DNA of 64,000 nucleotides from JALSKU01 sp964556545 (GCA_964556545.1 CAZKWE010000009.1:1-64000), one strand, 5' to 3'. Counted from the first letter of the stretch, positions 25,089-34,228 are shown. Translations and numbers: made by a program. Notes: generated by a model not told the origin, from the letters alone.

Positions 25089-25853
25089 TTATGCCAATCC
25101 TCTTAAAAGTATCGCCATAACCACTCCTGCAAAAAGATAGCCGTCTACTCTATCTAAAACACCTCCATGCCCGGGAAGAACGGATCCGCTGTCTTTTACT
25201 CCTGCTTCTCTTTTTAAATAACTCTCAAACAAATCTCCGTAAATACTTGATAAAGAAGTTAAAACGGAAACAAGCAAACTAAGCCAAAAATTCACATAGC
25301 TTAAACCGTAAAAAGCTCCTACTATCGTGGCAACAGCGACTCCCCCAACTACTCCTTCGACAGTTTTGTTTGGAGAAATAGAAGAAAATTTTCTTTTTCC
25401 AACACTTTTTCCGACAAAATACGCTCCACTATCCGTAAGCACTACTATAATAACAAGCCAAATAAGTATACCCATGCCAAAATCATGATAGAGAGCCAAA
25501 ATAAATAAAAAAGGTGTCATCGGATATAAAAATGGGTAAAGAAGTTTAAAATCAACCTTTTTTTCAAACAGCATTATTGATACGGCAACAATAAGAACCA
25601 AAAACGACAAATCATCCGGATTCGGATAAAAAAGTGCTATAAACCAAATGATAAGTGCCAAAGAGTAAAGAATATTACTTTTGATCTTAAAAAGATTGAT
25701 ACTCTCATGCATTGAAAAGATATAAGCCACTCCCAAAAAAAGCCATGTTAAAAAATAGTTATCTATCAAGCCAATTAATCCTACTGCAATTACCAAAAAC
25801 AGTGCAGTCAAATATCTTTCTTTGTCTTTTGCAAATTTTTCTTTTATATTCAT
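25089..25853 (-). CDS. cdsA: Phosphatidate cytidylyltransferase
   Basis: A 254-residue membrane enzyme that makes CDP-diacylglycerol from phosphatidate and CTP for phospholipid synthesis. The signature SYLKREAGVKDSGSVLPGHG plus GVLDRVDGY (about residues 208-237) is complete, including the KD and GHGG-x-x-DR residues. About eight membrane spans. Translated together with dxr. Confidence 0.96.
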   Translation of the reverse strand: MNIKEKFAKDKERYLTALFLVIAVGLIGLIDNYFLTWLFLGVAYIFSMHESINLFKIKSNILYSLALIIWFIALFYPNPDDLSFLVLIVAVSIMLFEKKVDFKLLYPFLYPMTPFLFILALYHDFGMGILIWLVIIVVLTDSGAYFVGKSVGKRKFSSISPNKTVEGVVGGVAVATIVGAFYGLSYVNFWLSLLVSVLTSLSSIYGDLFESYLKREAGVKDSGSVLPGHGGVLDRVDGYLFAGVVMAILLRGLA

Positions 25854-25890
25854 TACAACCGGCCTTATATATTTTTGTGATTATCCCACA

Positions 25891-25986
25891 TTATGCATTA
25901 GAAGTTTATTAAACCTAAATTATGCATTAGAAATTAACAAATTAGCACCAATCATTTGCCAATAGGGGTTTTGGCGAATTGTTAAT
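25891..25986. repeat. Structured intergenic stretch between the charged protein gene and cdsA
   Basis: TTATGCATTAGAA occurs twice (25891-25903 and 25920-25932). Immediately to the right, ATTAACAA (25933-25940) can pair with TTGTTAAT (25979-25986), with an inner GCCAA/TTGGC stem. The region lies downstream of the gene at 26017-26337 and upstream of cdsA, so it may hold a terminator and the cdsA promoter, but no T-tract or clear -10 element settles this. Confidence 0.35.
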
Positions 25987-26016
25987 ACACACTTTTAAAT
26001 CAGTATTGCTTAGGTA

Positions 26017-26337
26017 CTATACTTTAATATCAAGAAGATGAGTATTTTGTTTTTTCTCTTTTATCTTTTTTTCTATTTTATTCATAAATTTCTCTTCCTC
26101 TTCTTTTTCTCCACTTTCTTCATCTTTTTTTTGTTTTTCATGCTCGTGCTCAGGGTCTATTTTGTATGTCTCTTCAGCAGGTCTTACTTCTTCAATTTCT
26201 TTTTCTTTTTCTTTTAAAAGCTCTGCTGCTACAACATTTTGAAGATCTATTTTATTTTGAAAATCTATCTGTTTGGCTGCAGGTATTTGCATATTTTGAT
26301 TTGCATAAATAGCGCCGCCCAATGGAGTTATGGCCAT
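26017..26337 (-). CDS. Small highly charged protein, unknown function
   Basis: A 106-residue protein with an ordered-looking N-terminus (MAITPLGGAIYANQNMQIP) followed by a low-complexity, strongly charged stretch rich in Glu and Lys (residues 45-95), probably helical or disordered. The MAITPLGGAIY start is something I associate with conserved hypothetical proteins of Campylobacterota, but I cannot give a function. It follows the RqcH-like gene by 21 bases on the same strand, so the two are probably cotranscribed. Confidence 0.6.
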   Translation of the reverse strand: MAITPLGGAIYANQNMQIPAAKQIDFQNKIDLQNVVAAELLKEKEKEIEEVRPAEETYKIDPEHEHEKQKKDEESGEKEEEEKFMNKIEKKIKEKKQNTHLLDIKV

Positions 26338-26358
26338 GATAAATCCTTCCGCACTTGC

Positions 26359-27684
26359 TTAAAATTTGACTCTTAGTGTTTTATAATTTACATAGTTTAC
26401 CTTTGCACCTGAGACAATCTTTACATTTCTTCTTGTTGTATAATCGACCAAATAATCACTTTTTTGAGCGACACTAAACTTTACACATATATTTGCCGCA
26501 AACTCAAGCACCTTTTTTGGAATATCTTTTTTGTTTGAGCTTATTATAACATGGGTTGAGGGCAAATCTTTCAAATGCAGCCATATATCACTCATTTTTG
26601 CATTTTTTAACAAATAAGCATTTGCTTTTTCATTCTTTCCCAAAGATATTTTATATCCTTCATAATAAAAATTTTCCACACCATCATAATTTTTCTCTTT
26701 CTTGCCGCTTTTTCCCTTTTTCGGAAAGTATAATTTTAATTCGTCCAAACTTTTTACATTGGCAACAATGCGTTCAAGAGATCGCAGATACTCTATCTTT
26801 GAATCAAGATTTTCAACTTCAAGATGTATATTTCTTGCTTTTTGCTTTGCTTTTTTAGATAAATCATAAAGCATATTTGCCGCCTGAGAAGGTGTTTTTG
26901 CTTCTTTTGGAAATTTTATACAAATCTCTTTGCCTTCAAAACTCAAAACTTTTATCTCTTTTTGATAGTTTTTGATATTTGATAAATTTGCAAGTAGCAA
27001 TTCCGCTTCTGCTTGATACTTTTTAGATTTTTCCAAAAGTTCGTTTTCAACTGGCAATTTTTCTTTTATCTCTTTTAATTTTTCTATTTTTTTATGAATC
27101 AAAATAAGTTTTTGATTGATTAAAAGATGAAGTTTTTTTTCTATTTTTTCATCATACTTGTCATACAGATATCTTTTTACATTCAAAATGGATACTTCGT
27201 TTTCTGCAAATTTTATCCCGGGGAGTTCGGGTAAGTTTATACCGTTTTTTATCTCTCTGTAAGAGACACTTTTATCAATATGCCTTAATGCTTCAAGTAT
27301 GATAAACTCGTTATCGCATATTATTACATTGGTATGCCTGCCGGTAAATTCAAACTGAAGGTATGTTACAGTAGCTTTGTAACTCTTTTTTTGCATCAAT
27401 TTAAATCGTATTATTTTGTTGTCTTTAAGTACTTCCATATCTTCAACGAAAGAGTTGAAGCATCTCTTTTTTAAAACTATATCAAACGGTGCACTGTATA
27501 TTTTGGAAGTTTTAAAATTGTCTTTTTTAAATATATATGAATTTCCTTTTGTCATATCAAAAAAAATAGACTCGTTTTTATCAAATACCAACTTCAATAC
27601 CGTATCATCAACTCTATATATGCTTTCAAGTTTTTTAAATTTTTTTATATATTCAACTATTTTTACCAATTCTGTTCTTTTCAC
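26359..27684 (-). CDS. rqcH: NFACT/RqcH-family ribosome quality-control protein
   Basis: A 441-residue protein. It has an N-terminal NFACT-N region (about 1-170, including FEFTGRHTNVIICD), a central coiled coil (about 190-330) and a C-terminal NFACT-R domain (KNAKMSDIWLHLKDLPSTHVII, about 370-430). RqcH binds stalled 50S subunits and recruits tRNA-Ala to add C-terminal alanine tails; proteins of this group were earlier annotated as fibronectin-binding. It is shorter than the Bacillus protein (about 570 residues), as is usual in this phylum. Upstream lies the divergent nuo promoter region. Confidence 0.85.
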   Translation of the reverse strand: MKRTELVKIVEYIKKFKKLESIYRVDDTVLKLVFDKNESIFFDMTKGNSYIFKKDNFKTSKIYSAPFDIVLKKRCFNSFVEDMEVLKDNKIIRFKLMQKKSYKATVTYLQFEFTGRHTNVIICDNEFIILEALRHIDKSVSYREIKNGINLPELPGIKFAENEVSILNVKRYLYDKYDEKIEKKLHLLINQKLILIHKKIEKLKEIKEKLPVENELLEKSKKYQAEAELLLANLSNIKNYQKEIKVLSFEGKEICIKFPKEAKTPSQAANMLYDLSKKAKQKARNIHLEVENLDSKIEYLRSLERIVANVKSLDELKLYFPKKGKSGKKEKNYDGVENFYYEGYKISLGKNEKANAYLLKNAKMSDIWLHLKDLPSTHVIISSNKKDIPKKVLEFAANICVKFSVAQKSDYLVDYTTRRNVKIVSGAKVNYVNYKTLRVKF

Positions 27685-27830
27685 TCGAAAATCTCCTTTT
27701 TAAGCACTCGGTCAAAAGTTGATCGGATACTTACTGCTTTTTATTTTATCCAAGTTAAGATTAATTTTAGGTCACTTTCAAATTCTTATTAATACATTTG
27801 AATGGAATATTAGATAAATTTTTTAGATAA

Positions 27831-27859
27831 TTTGTAAAAAATAACTGCTATTTTACAAA
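27831..27859. promoter_or_regulatory. Inverted repeat upstream of the nuo operon
   Basis: TTTGTAAAA (27831-27839) and TTTTACAAA (27851-27859) form a perfect 9-bp inverted repeat with an 11-base spacer. It lies just upstream of possible -10 elements (TTATCAT at 27868-27874 and GCTATAAAT around 27879-27887) and about 70 bases before nuoA. The position fits a regulator site; no regulator can be named. Confidence 0.45.
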
Positions 27860-27922
27860 AAATGTGTTATCATACCTGCTATAAATTTTAATCTGAATAG
27901 ATTGAAAAAATGGCGGTGAATT

Positions 27923-28285
27923 ATGTCACAAGAATTGATGCTTTCCGGGGTTATTATTTTTATCTTGGCAGTCGCAATTCCTATTATGTTTATTGCCACT
28001 AAAAATCTCGGTCCGAAAAATCCTAATATTAAAAATAAAAATCTAACTTACGAAAGCGGTGTATCAACTCCTATCGGAGATATAGGCTCAAGACACAATG
28101 TAAGATTTTATCTTGTTGCCATATTGTTTATCATTTTTGATGTAGAAATTATATTTTTATTCCCCTGGGCAGTCAATGTAAGAGAACTCGGAACAACAGG
28201 ACTTGTTGAAATATTTTTATTTGTTTTTTTACTTGTGGCGGGACTTGCTTATGTTTATATGAAAAAGGCTTTAAAATGGCAGTAG
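27923..28285 (+). CDS. nuoA: NADH-quinone oxidoreductase subunit A
   Basis: A 120-residue membrane subunit of complex I with three spans. Seen: the conserved loop LTYESGVSTPIGDIGSRHNVRFYLVAILFIIFDVEIIFLFPWAV, the signature of NuoA. It starts the nuoA-B-CD-E-F operon and overlaps nuoB by ten bases. Promoter region with an inverted repeat upstream. Confidence 0.97.
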   Translation: MSQELMLSGVIIFILAVAIPIMFIATKNLGPKNPNIKNKNLTYESGVSTPIGDIGSRHNVRFYLVAILFIIFDVEIIFLFPWAVNVRELGTTGLVEIFLFVFLLVAGLAYVYMKKALKWQ

Positions 28286-28791
28286 GAGCTGAAGCGATAT
28301 TTGGTGATAGTGTTATTACCACAAAACTTGACAGTGCCATAAACTGGGCAAGAGAATCTTCCCTTTGGCCTTATATTTTCGGCACGGCATGCTGTGCTAT
28401 AGAATTTATGAGTGTTGCTTCTTCAAAGTACGATATATCAAGATTTGGTGCGGAAGTTGTAAGATTTGTTCCAAAACAAGCTGATCTTATGATAGTCGCA
28501 GGAACAATAAGCTACAAACAAGCCCCGATTTTAAAAATGATATATGACCAAATCTGTGAACCCAAATGGGTTATAAGCATGGGTGCATGTGCTTGTAGCG
28601 GAGGGTTTTATGATAATTACACTACATTGCAGGGCATTGATCAGATAATTCCGGTAGATATATATCTTGCCGGCTGTCCGCCAAGACCGGAGGCTATACT
28701 TGACGGCATTATGCAGATACAAAAAATGAGTCAAAACGAATCAATACTAAAAGACCGGGTAAAAAATTTCAAAGGTTTGCTTAATGCTTGA
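28276..28791 (+). CDS. nuoB: NADH-quinone oxidoreductase subunit B
   Basis: A 171-residue peripheral subunit carrying cluster N2, the last Fe-S cluster before quinone. The cysteine ligands are all present: GTACCAIEFM (adjacent CC), GACACSGG and AGCPPRPEA. The NuoB pattern SRFGAEVVRFVPKQADLMIVAGT is intact. It overlaps nuoA and nuoCD by 10 and 8 bases respectively. Confidence 0.98.
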   Translation: MAVGAEAIFGDSVITTKLDSAINWARESSLWPYIFGTACCAIEFMSVASSKYDISRFGAEVVRFVPKQADLMIVAGTISYKQAPILKMIYDQICEPKWVISMGACACSGGFYDNYTTLQGIDQIIPVDIYLAGCPPRPEAILDGIMQIQKMSQNESILKDRVKNFKGLLNA

Positions 28792-30427
28792 AAATTTTGA
28801 AAAAGAGGATGACAAATATATCATTCCTCCTGAAAAAATAAAAGAAGTTGTATCATATTTAAAAAATGAATTAAATTATAACTTTTTTATTGATTTGACT
28901 GCAATAGATTATTTAAATTATACAGAAAAGAAAAAAAGCAGATTTGCAATTGTATATATATTTAGAAGTGAAGATTTTAAAAATACGGTTATATTAAAAA
29001 GCTATCTCGGTGATGATTTGAATATACAAAGCATAAGCTCACTTTTTGACGGTGCAAACTGGGCCGAAAGAGAAGCTTATGATCAGTACGGCGTCACTTT
29101 TTCAGGACACCACAACTTAAAAAGAATCCTAAATCATAAAAATTTTATAGGGCACCCCTTAAGAAAAGATTACCCGATTACAAAAGGTCAGCTTTGTATA
29201 GAAACTGATGATTTGATGGATGAAATGGTAAAAAAACTAAGACGCAGAGGGTATGGCGAGAGTGAGGATTTGACTTTTTTAAATCTCGGGCCGGCTCATC
29301 CTGCAAGCCATGGAACCATAAGAACCCTTGTAGCTTTAAAAGATGAAAAAATTGTAAGTGCGGTAAGTGAGATAGGCTATCTTCACAGGGGCTTTGAAAA
29401 ATCATGCGAAAACCACAAATACAATCAAATCATACCATACACGGATAGACTAAACTATTGCTCTGCCATACTTAACAATATCGCTTTTGCAGATGCAGTT
29501 GAAAAAATGCTTGAAATTGACATACCGGATCGTGCAAAATTTATAAGAGTAATCATAGGTGAACTTTCCCGCATTATTGATCATCTTGTATGTCTTGCGG
29601 CAGCTTTGGTAGATATGGGGGCTTTAACAAACTATTGGTATCTTTATAACCCCAGGGAAACCGTATATGACCTTCTTTCCAAACTTACAGGAGCCAGACT
29701 GACAAATGCATATATGAGAATAGGCGGAGTCAAATGGGATTTTTATGATGGATTCGAGAATGATTTGAATGTTTGTCTAAAAGATATATTAAAAGGTGTG
29801 GACGATTCTTTAAAACTCATTGCCCACAATAAAATATTTTTAGACAGATCCCAAAATATAGGCATTATAGACAAAGAAGACGCTTTGGGTTTTGGTATAA
29901 GCGGACCAAATCTTAGGGCAAGCGGAATTGCGTATGATTTGAGAGTTGCAAATCCATACTACTATTATGATACTTTTGATTTTGAAATACCTGTTGGAAG
30001 TGTAGGAGATGTTTATGACAGACTTATGGTAAGATTTGAAGAGATATACCAAAGCATTTCAATCATAAAACAGGCTATGAAAAGATTACCCGGTGGCGAA
30101 ATTGCTGTTAGCGACAAAAGAGTATTTTTGCCTAAAAAAGATGATGTTTATAACAATATAGAAGGATTAATGAATCAATTTAAACTTATCTTTGAGGGTG
30201 TAAAAGTACCGAAAAAAGAGAGTTATTCTGCCATAGAGGCCGCAAATGGCGAGCTTGGTTTTTATATACTCAGCGATGGCGGTGCAATGCCATACAAAGT
30301 AAAAGTAAGACCTCCTTGTTTTTACTCTATGAGTACACTTCCTCAAATTATAGAAGATCATTTGGTCGCAGATGCCGTTATAACATTGAGCAGTTTAAAT
30401 ATCATAGCCGGGGAGTTGGACAGATGA
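28784..30427 (+). CDS. nuoCD: NADH-quinone oxidoreductase, fused NuoC-NuoD subunit
   Basis: A 547-residue fusion. Residues 1-150 are NuoC (FFIDLTAIDYLNY, then SLFDGANWAEREAYDQYGVTFSGHHNLKRILNHKNFIGHPLRKDYP). Residues about 160-547 are NuoD (LNLGPAHPASHGTIR, VSEIGYLHRGFEKSCENHKYNQIIPYTDRLNYCS, and the C-terminal DGGAMPYKVKVRPPCFYS and the HLVADAVITL end). NuoD forms the quinone-binding site. The fusion occurs in E. coli and others, but the main complex I cluster of Campylobacterota usually has separate genes, which suggests a second or acquired complex I type. ATGA overlap with nuoE. Confidence 0.96.
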   Translation: MLENFEKEDDKYIIPPEKIKEVVSYLKNELNYNFFIDLTAIDYLNYTEKKKSRFAIVYIFRSEDFKNTVILKSYLGDDLNIQSISSLFDGANWAEREAYDQYGVTFSGHHNLKRILNHKNFIGHPLRKDYPITKGQLCIETDDLMDEMVKKLRRRGYGESEDLTFLNLGPAHPASHGTIRTLVALKDEKIVSAVSEIGYLHRGFEKSCENHKYNQIIPYTDRLNYCSAILNNIAFADAVEKMLEIDIPDRAKFIRVIIGELSRIIDHLVCLAAALVDMGALTNYWYLYNPRETVYDLLSKLTGARLTNAYMRIGGVKWDFYDGFENDLNVCLKDILKGVDDSLKLIAHNKIFLDRSQNIGIIDKEDALGFGISGPNLRASGIAYDLRVANPYYYYDTFDFEIPVGSVGDVYDRLMVRFEEIYQSISIIKQAMKRLPGGEIAVSDKRVFLPKKDDVYNNIEGLMNQFKLIFEGVKVPKKESYSAIEAANGELGFYILSDGGAMPYKVKVRPPCFYSMSTLPQIIEDHLVADAVITLSSLNIIAGELDR

Positions 30428-30900
30428 GTGGATTTTGCTTCAATGAAGAAAATAGTAAAAAATTTGAAAAACTTAAAAAAAGATATCCCGATATAAAATC
30501 ATTAACACTTCCGGGACTTTGGCTTATACAAGAACAAGAAGGCTGGATAAGTTTGGAAGCTATGAAATATTTGGCTAAAAAACTGGATTTAAGCGAAGCG
30601 GATATTTACTCGGTTGCAACATTTTATACAATGTTTAAACTTGAGCCAAAGGGCAAATATTATATATGTCTGTGCAAAACAGCAAGTTGTAAATTAAGGG
30701 GTAGTCAAAAGATACTTCAAAAAATAGAAAAAAAACTTGGAATCAAACCCGGAGAAACTACACCTGATGGCAAATTTTCTCTTGAAGAGGTTGAATGCCT
30801 TGGTGCTTGTGGCAATGCACCGGCAATGAGTTTAAATGATATATATCATGAAAATTTAACGGTTGACAAAATTGAAAATATTTTAGACGGGTTAGAGTAA
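30424..30900 (+). CDS. nuoE: NADH-quinone oxidoreductase subunit E
   Basis: A 158-residue [2Fe-2S] subunit of the NADH dehydrogenase module. The four ligands appear as C-x4-C (CKTASC, about residues 83-88) and C-x3-C (CLGAC, about 122-126). The thioredoxin-like pattern SVATFYTMFKLEPKGKYYI is intact. The ATG at 30424 overlaps the nuoCD stop; the longer in-frame extension upstream is only shadow sequence inside nuoD. A canonical NuoE is notable because the usual complex I of this phylum lacks it. Confidence 0.95.
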   Translation: MSGFCFNEENSKKFEKLKKRYPDIKSLTLPGLWLIQEQEGWISLEAMKYLAKKLDLSEADIYSVATFYTMFKLEPKGKYYICLCKTASCKLRGSQKILQKIEKKLGIKPGETTPDGKFSLEEVECLGACGNAPAMSLNDIYHENLTVDKIENILDGLE

Positions 30901-32144
30901 TGCTTGTAAAAATAGAAAGTAAAAATTTTGATATTAAAAATTCCCACAAAATTGATACGGCAATCGCAAACGGCAGATATAAAACTCTTGATAAAATTTT
31001 TGATTTAAAGCCTGAGGGTATTGTAGATGAGGTTGACAAAAGCGGTCTTAGAGGAAAAGGAGGAGGTGGGGCACCTGCAGGTAAAAAATGGAAACTGATG
31101 CAGGGTTTTGAAAAAAGACAAAAATATCTTATCATAAATGCTGACGAAAGTGAGCCGGGAACCTTTAAAGACAGACAAATAATGCAATACGACCCTCATC
31201 TCTTAATCGAAGGTATGATTGATACTTGCTATGCCATAGGAGCGACAAAAGCATATATTTATATAAGAGGCGAATATTTTTTTTGGTATAACAGACTAAA
31301 TGAAGCCATAGACGAAGCATACGAAAAAGGTTTTTTGGGAAACAATATAAAAAAAAGCAACTTTTGTCTTGATATAACGGTCCACAGAGGTGCAGGGGCT
31401 TATATATGCGGTGAAAAATCAGCACTTTTAGAATCTCTTGAGGGAAAAAGAGGACACCCAAGACTAAAGCCTCATAAAAAAGAGCCTGAATGGTTTTTTG
31501 GAGAGCCGGCCTTGGTAAACAATGTTGAAACCATATCTTCCGTGCCTTTTATAGTTGATAAAGGCTATGAAGCTTACAGAAGTTACGGAACACAAAAGAG
31601 TCCCGGCACTATGCTTTTTGGTATGAGCGGACATATAAACAATCCGGGCATTTATGAAGTTCCTTACGGTGTTAGTATGAAAGAGTATATACAAAAGATG
31701 GGAGGCGGGATTTTAAATGGGAAAAAACTCAAAGCAGTAATTCCGGGAGGTTCATCATGTCCTATACTCAGAGGTGATGAAATAGATGATATTACACTTG
31801 ATTATGAATCATTAAAAGAGCATGGCTCAAGCTTAGGCACGGGCGGAATGATAATAATGGATGAAAATGTTTTTATCCCTGAAATTACCAAAAACCTGCT
31901 TGAATTTTACCATCACGAATCCTGCGGGCAGTGTACACCGTGCCGTGAGGGAGTAGGGTGGAGCGATAGACTACTATATAAAATACTCTCAGGCAATGCA
32001 ACAAAAAAAGATATAGATACTATACTGGATATAGCAGATTTGATGAACGGAAAAACTGTCTGTGTCTTTGCACCGGCAGTATCTGCCGTTCTTGTAAGCC
32101 ATATCAAAAAATTTCCGGATGAATTTTACTCTCTTGTAAAATAG
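30900..32144 (+). CDS. nuoF: NADH-quinone oxidoreductase subunit F (NADH-binding)
   Basis: A 414-residue subunit that binds NADH, FMN and cluster N3. Seen: the nucleotide/FMN glycine-rich GLRGKGGGGAPAGKKW (about residues 49-64), NADESEPGTFKDR, HRGAGAYICGEKSALLESLEGKRGHPRLKP and the [4Fe-4S] ligands in ESCGQCTPCREG plus a later Cys in GKTVCVFAPA. All residues expected for NADH oxidation are present. Last gene of the operon: no nuoG or membrane-arm genes follow. Confidence 0.97.
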   Translation: MLVKIESKNFDIKNSHKIDTAIANGRYKTLDKIFDLKPEGIVDEVDKSGLRGKGGGGAPAGKKWKLMQGFEKRQKYLIINADESEPGTFKDRQIMQYDPHLLIEGMIDTCYAIGATKAYIYIRGEYFFWYNRLNEAIDEAYEKGFLGNNIKKSNFCLDITVHRGAGAYICGEKSALLESLEGKRGHPRLKPHKKEPEWFFGEPALVNNVETISSVPFIVDKGYEAYRSYGTQKSPGTMLFGMSGHINNPGIYEVPYGVSMKEYIQKMGGGILNGKKLKAVIPGGSSCPILRGDEIDDITLDYESLKEHGSSLGTGGMIIMDENVFIPEITKNLLEFYHHESCGQCTPCREGVGWSDRLLYKILSGNATKKDIDTILDIADLMNGKTVCVFAPAVSAVLVSHIKKFPDEFYSLVK

Positions 32145-32199
32145 ACTTGTTCTGTAAAAAACACGGATATAATAAATTAGAGATACCCTTAATTTTTGA

Positions 32200-32397
32200 T
32201 TATTTAAAGAATTTTAATATTAAGCTTATTACAATGCTCAATAAAATAGATGAAGTTATCGGAAAATAAAATTTAAAATTTTCTTTTTCTATAACTATAT
32301 CACCGGGAAGCCTAAAAAACGGAAAATCTCTAAAAAAATACAAAAATACTCCAATCACTATAAACACAATACCCAAAACAATAAATATCTTATGCAT
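32200..32397 (-). CDS. DUF2905 small membrane protein
   Basis: A 65-residue protein with two membrane spans (about residues 3-22 and 45-63) around the signature FFRDFPFFRLPGDIVIEKENFKFYFP, which defines DUF2905. Function unknown. Overlaps the stop of the upstream gene (32390-33289) by eight bases and is convergent with nuoF. Confidence 0.88.
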   Translation of the reverse strand: MHKIFIVLGIVFIVIGVFLYFFRDFPFFRLPGDIVIEKENFKFYFPITSSILLSIVISLILKFFK

Positions 32398-33289
32398 CTC
32401 TTTTTATGCTTTTTAAATAATAAGCAAGTCCGAAGAGTAAAAATGTAACACCAATCAATAAAAATACGGCATAGAGTATTTTTTCAGGCCCTATAATGGC
32501 AAATTTAAAAACAAGCATCAAAGCTTCTATCGAAAGAGCTATTATAATGGAACCTAAAAATCTTATCATTGTTTTATGAATATCATCTATATCTGTTTTT
32601 GAATTTTTTCCTAAAACTTCTTCTTCAAATATTGTTTTTATAAGATCAAATATTGCCAAAGAGAGAGTTATAAGAATTGTGGACTCAAATATTTCCTTGA
32701 TATCAAGTTTTTCTATGTTAAATCCGTAAATTGCAATACTGCTCAAACCTTTGAAAAACAGCAAAAATGCTACCAAAAACAAAGCAAAACAAAAAAGTGC
32801 ATATGCAACTTTATTGAATTTGCCAAAAATAGAATCAATTGAAGTCGGATGAATAATCTTAAGTAATTTTTTTAAAGCTATATCAAGGCATACGACAAAT
32901 TTCAATTTTCCGTTATCATCATAAACCGGATATGAGGCGGTTACAACAATTTCATTGGTTTTAGAAGAAGGATAAGGATCAGTCATTATACATTTTTTCT
33001 CTTTTACCGCTCTGTAATATGATGCCCTTAAACTTTTATTGGAGTTTTTGCCTTTTCTGTAATCCGCATTGTTAGAAATCGCATTTATGATTTGTACGCC
33101 CTGTCTATCAAGTATATACAAGGCATCTATCTGGGCATTCTCTTTTTTTATCTTTTTTAGCGCCTGAATGATATCCTCTTCGGATATATTTGGTAAAGAG
33201 TTTGGTATATTTCTTGTAAGCAAAAAACACAAAAAAGCTCTGGCATTTACTCTGACTTCATTAAAATCCTGAATCTCTCTGGATACCAT
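32390..33289 (-). CDS. PDC/Cache-domain membrane protein
   Basis: A 299-residue protein. Residues about 40-150 form a single PDC (Cache) ligand-binding domain (ALYILDRQGVQIIN, then YYRAVKEKKCIMTDPYPSSKTNEIVVTASYPVYDDNGKLKFVVCLDIAL), followed by four membrane spans (about 160-185, 205-222, 240-260, 270-292). Similar Campylobacterota proteins are sometimes labelled as glycosylation-pathway proteins, without visible support in the sequence. There is no output domain, so the signalling partner is unknown. Coupled to the DUF2905 gene. Confidence 0.75.
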   Translation of the reverse strand: MVSREIQDFNEVRVNARAFLCFLLTRNIPNSLPNISEEDIIQALKKIKKENAQIDALYILDRQGVQIINAISNNADYRKGKNSNKSLRASYYRAVKEKKCIMTDPYPSSKTNEIVVTASYPVYDDNGKLKFVVCLDIALKKLLKIIHPTSIDSIFGKFNKVAYALFCFALFLVAFLLFFKGLSSIAIYGFNIEKLDIKEIFESTILITLSLAIFDLIKTIFEEEVLGKNSKTDIDDIHKTMIRFLGSIIIALSIEALMLVFKFAIIGPEKILYAVFLLIGVTFLLFGLAYYLKSIKRDA

Positions 33290-33367
33290 AACTTACCTCA
33301 TTTTAAGATCTCTAATTGTTATTATAACAAATTTATGATACAATGTCTCTTCTTAAAAGGTAAAGTT

Positions 33368-34228
33368 TTGGTAAGAGCAAAGAAAAAATTTGGTCAAAAT
33401 TTTTTAAAAGATGAGATCGTTTTAGATAAAATCATCCAATCGATGCCCAATGACAACTTAAAAGTTATCGAAATTGGACCTGGATTAGGTGATTTGACGA
33501 AAAAGCTTTTGCAACAAAAAAATGTTGTAGCTTTTGAGATAGATGATGAACTGTGTGATATTTTAAAAAAAGAGTTTTCCTCTTCTTTGAAAAAAGGAGA
33601 ACTTTTATTAAACTGCACGGATGTGTTGCAATATTGGGAAGATAAGAACCTTTTTAATGAAAAATACAATTTGGTGGCAAATCTACCATATTATATTGCA
33701 ACAAAAATAGTGATAAATGCACTAAAAGATGACAATTGCAAAAATATTATAGTTATGCTTCAAAGCGAAGTAGCCTATAAATTTTGTGCCGAAACCGGAG
33801 ATAAAGATTTTTCATATTTGGCTGTCATTGCTGATTTGATAGGCAATAGATCAATTGTATGTGATGTGGAGCCTAAGAGTTTTATTCCGCCGCCAAAAGT
33901 TTCATCTTCGGTTTTGAAGATAGAAAAACAAAGGGATTTAAAAAGCAAGGAACTGTTTTGTGATGAAAAAGAAATCAAACAGTTTGAACAGTTTTTAAAA
34001 AATGCTTTTAAAGCCCCCAGGAAAACTCTGTCAAAAAATTTATCCGACTTTGGAAAAGATAAAATAAAATATATCTTTTCCGAATTGAATTTGGATATAA
34101 AAATCAGACCTCATCAACTATCTTCGATCAAATATCTTGAAATTTTTAATATATTGAAGGATATAAATGGAAGAGAAAACAAAGGCAAAGAGGACAAATC
34201 CTCCTGCCAAAAAACAACAAAGCAGTAA
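33368..34228 (+). CDS. rsmA: 16S rRNA dimethyladenosine transferase
   Basis: A 286-residue SAM-dependent enzyme (KsgA/RsmA) that dimethylates A1518 and A1519 of 16S rRNA late in 30S assembly. Seen: KKKFGQNFLKDEIVLDKI, SAM motif I VIEIGPGLGDLTKKLL, the NLPYYIATKIV active-site motif and the C-terminal helical domain (FKAPRKTLSKNL). I place the start at TTG 33368, behind AAAAGG, because the in-frame ATG at 33335 adds an unrelated MIQCLFLKGKV. Its 3' end overlaps the RNase J gene by 62 bases. Confidence 0.95.
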   Translation: MVRAKKKFGQNFLKDEIVLDKIIQSMPNDNLKVIEIGPGLGDLTKKLLQQKNVVAFEIDDELCDILKKEFSSSLKKGELLLNCTDVLQYWEDKNLFNEKYNLVANLPYYIATKIVINALKDDNCKNIIVMLQSEVAYKFCAETGDKDFSYLAVIADLIGNRSIVCDVEPKSFIPPPKVSSSVLKIEKQRDLKSKELFCDEKEIKQFEQFLKNAFKAPRKTLSKNLSDFGKDKIKYIFSELNLDIKIRPHQLSSIKYLEIFNILKDINGRENKGKEDKSSCQKTTKQ

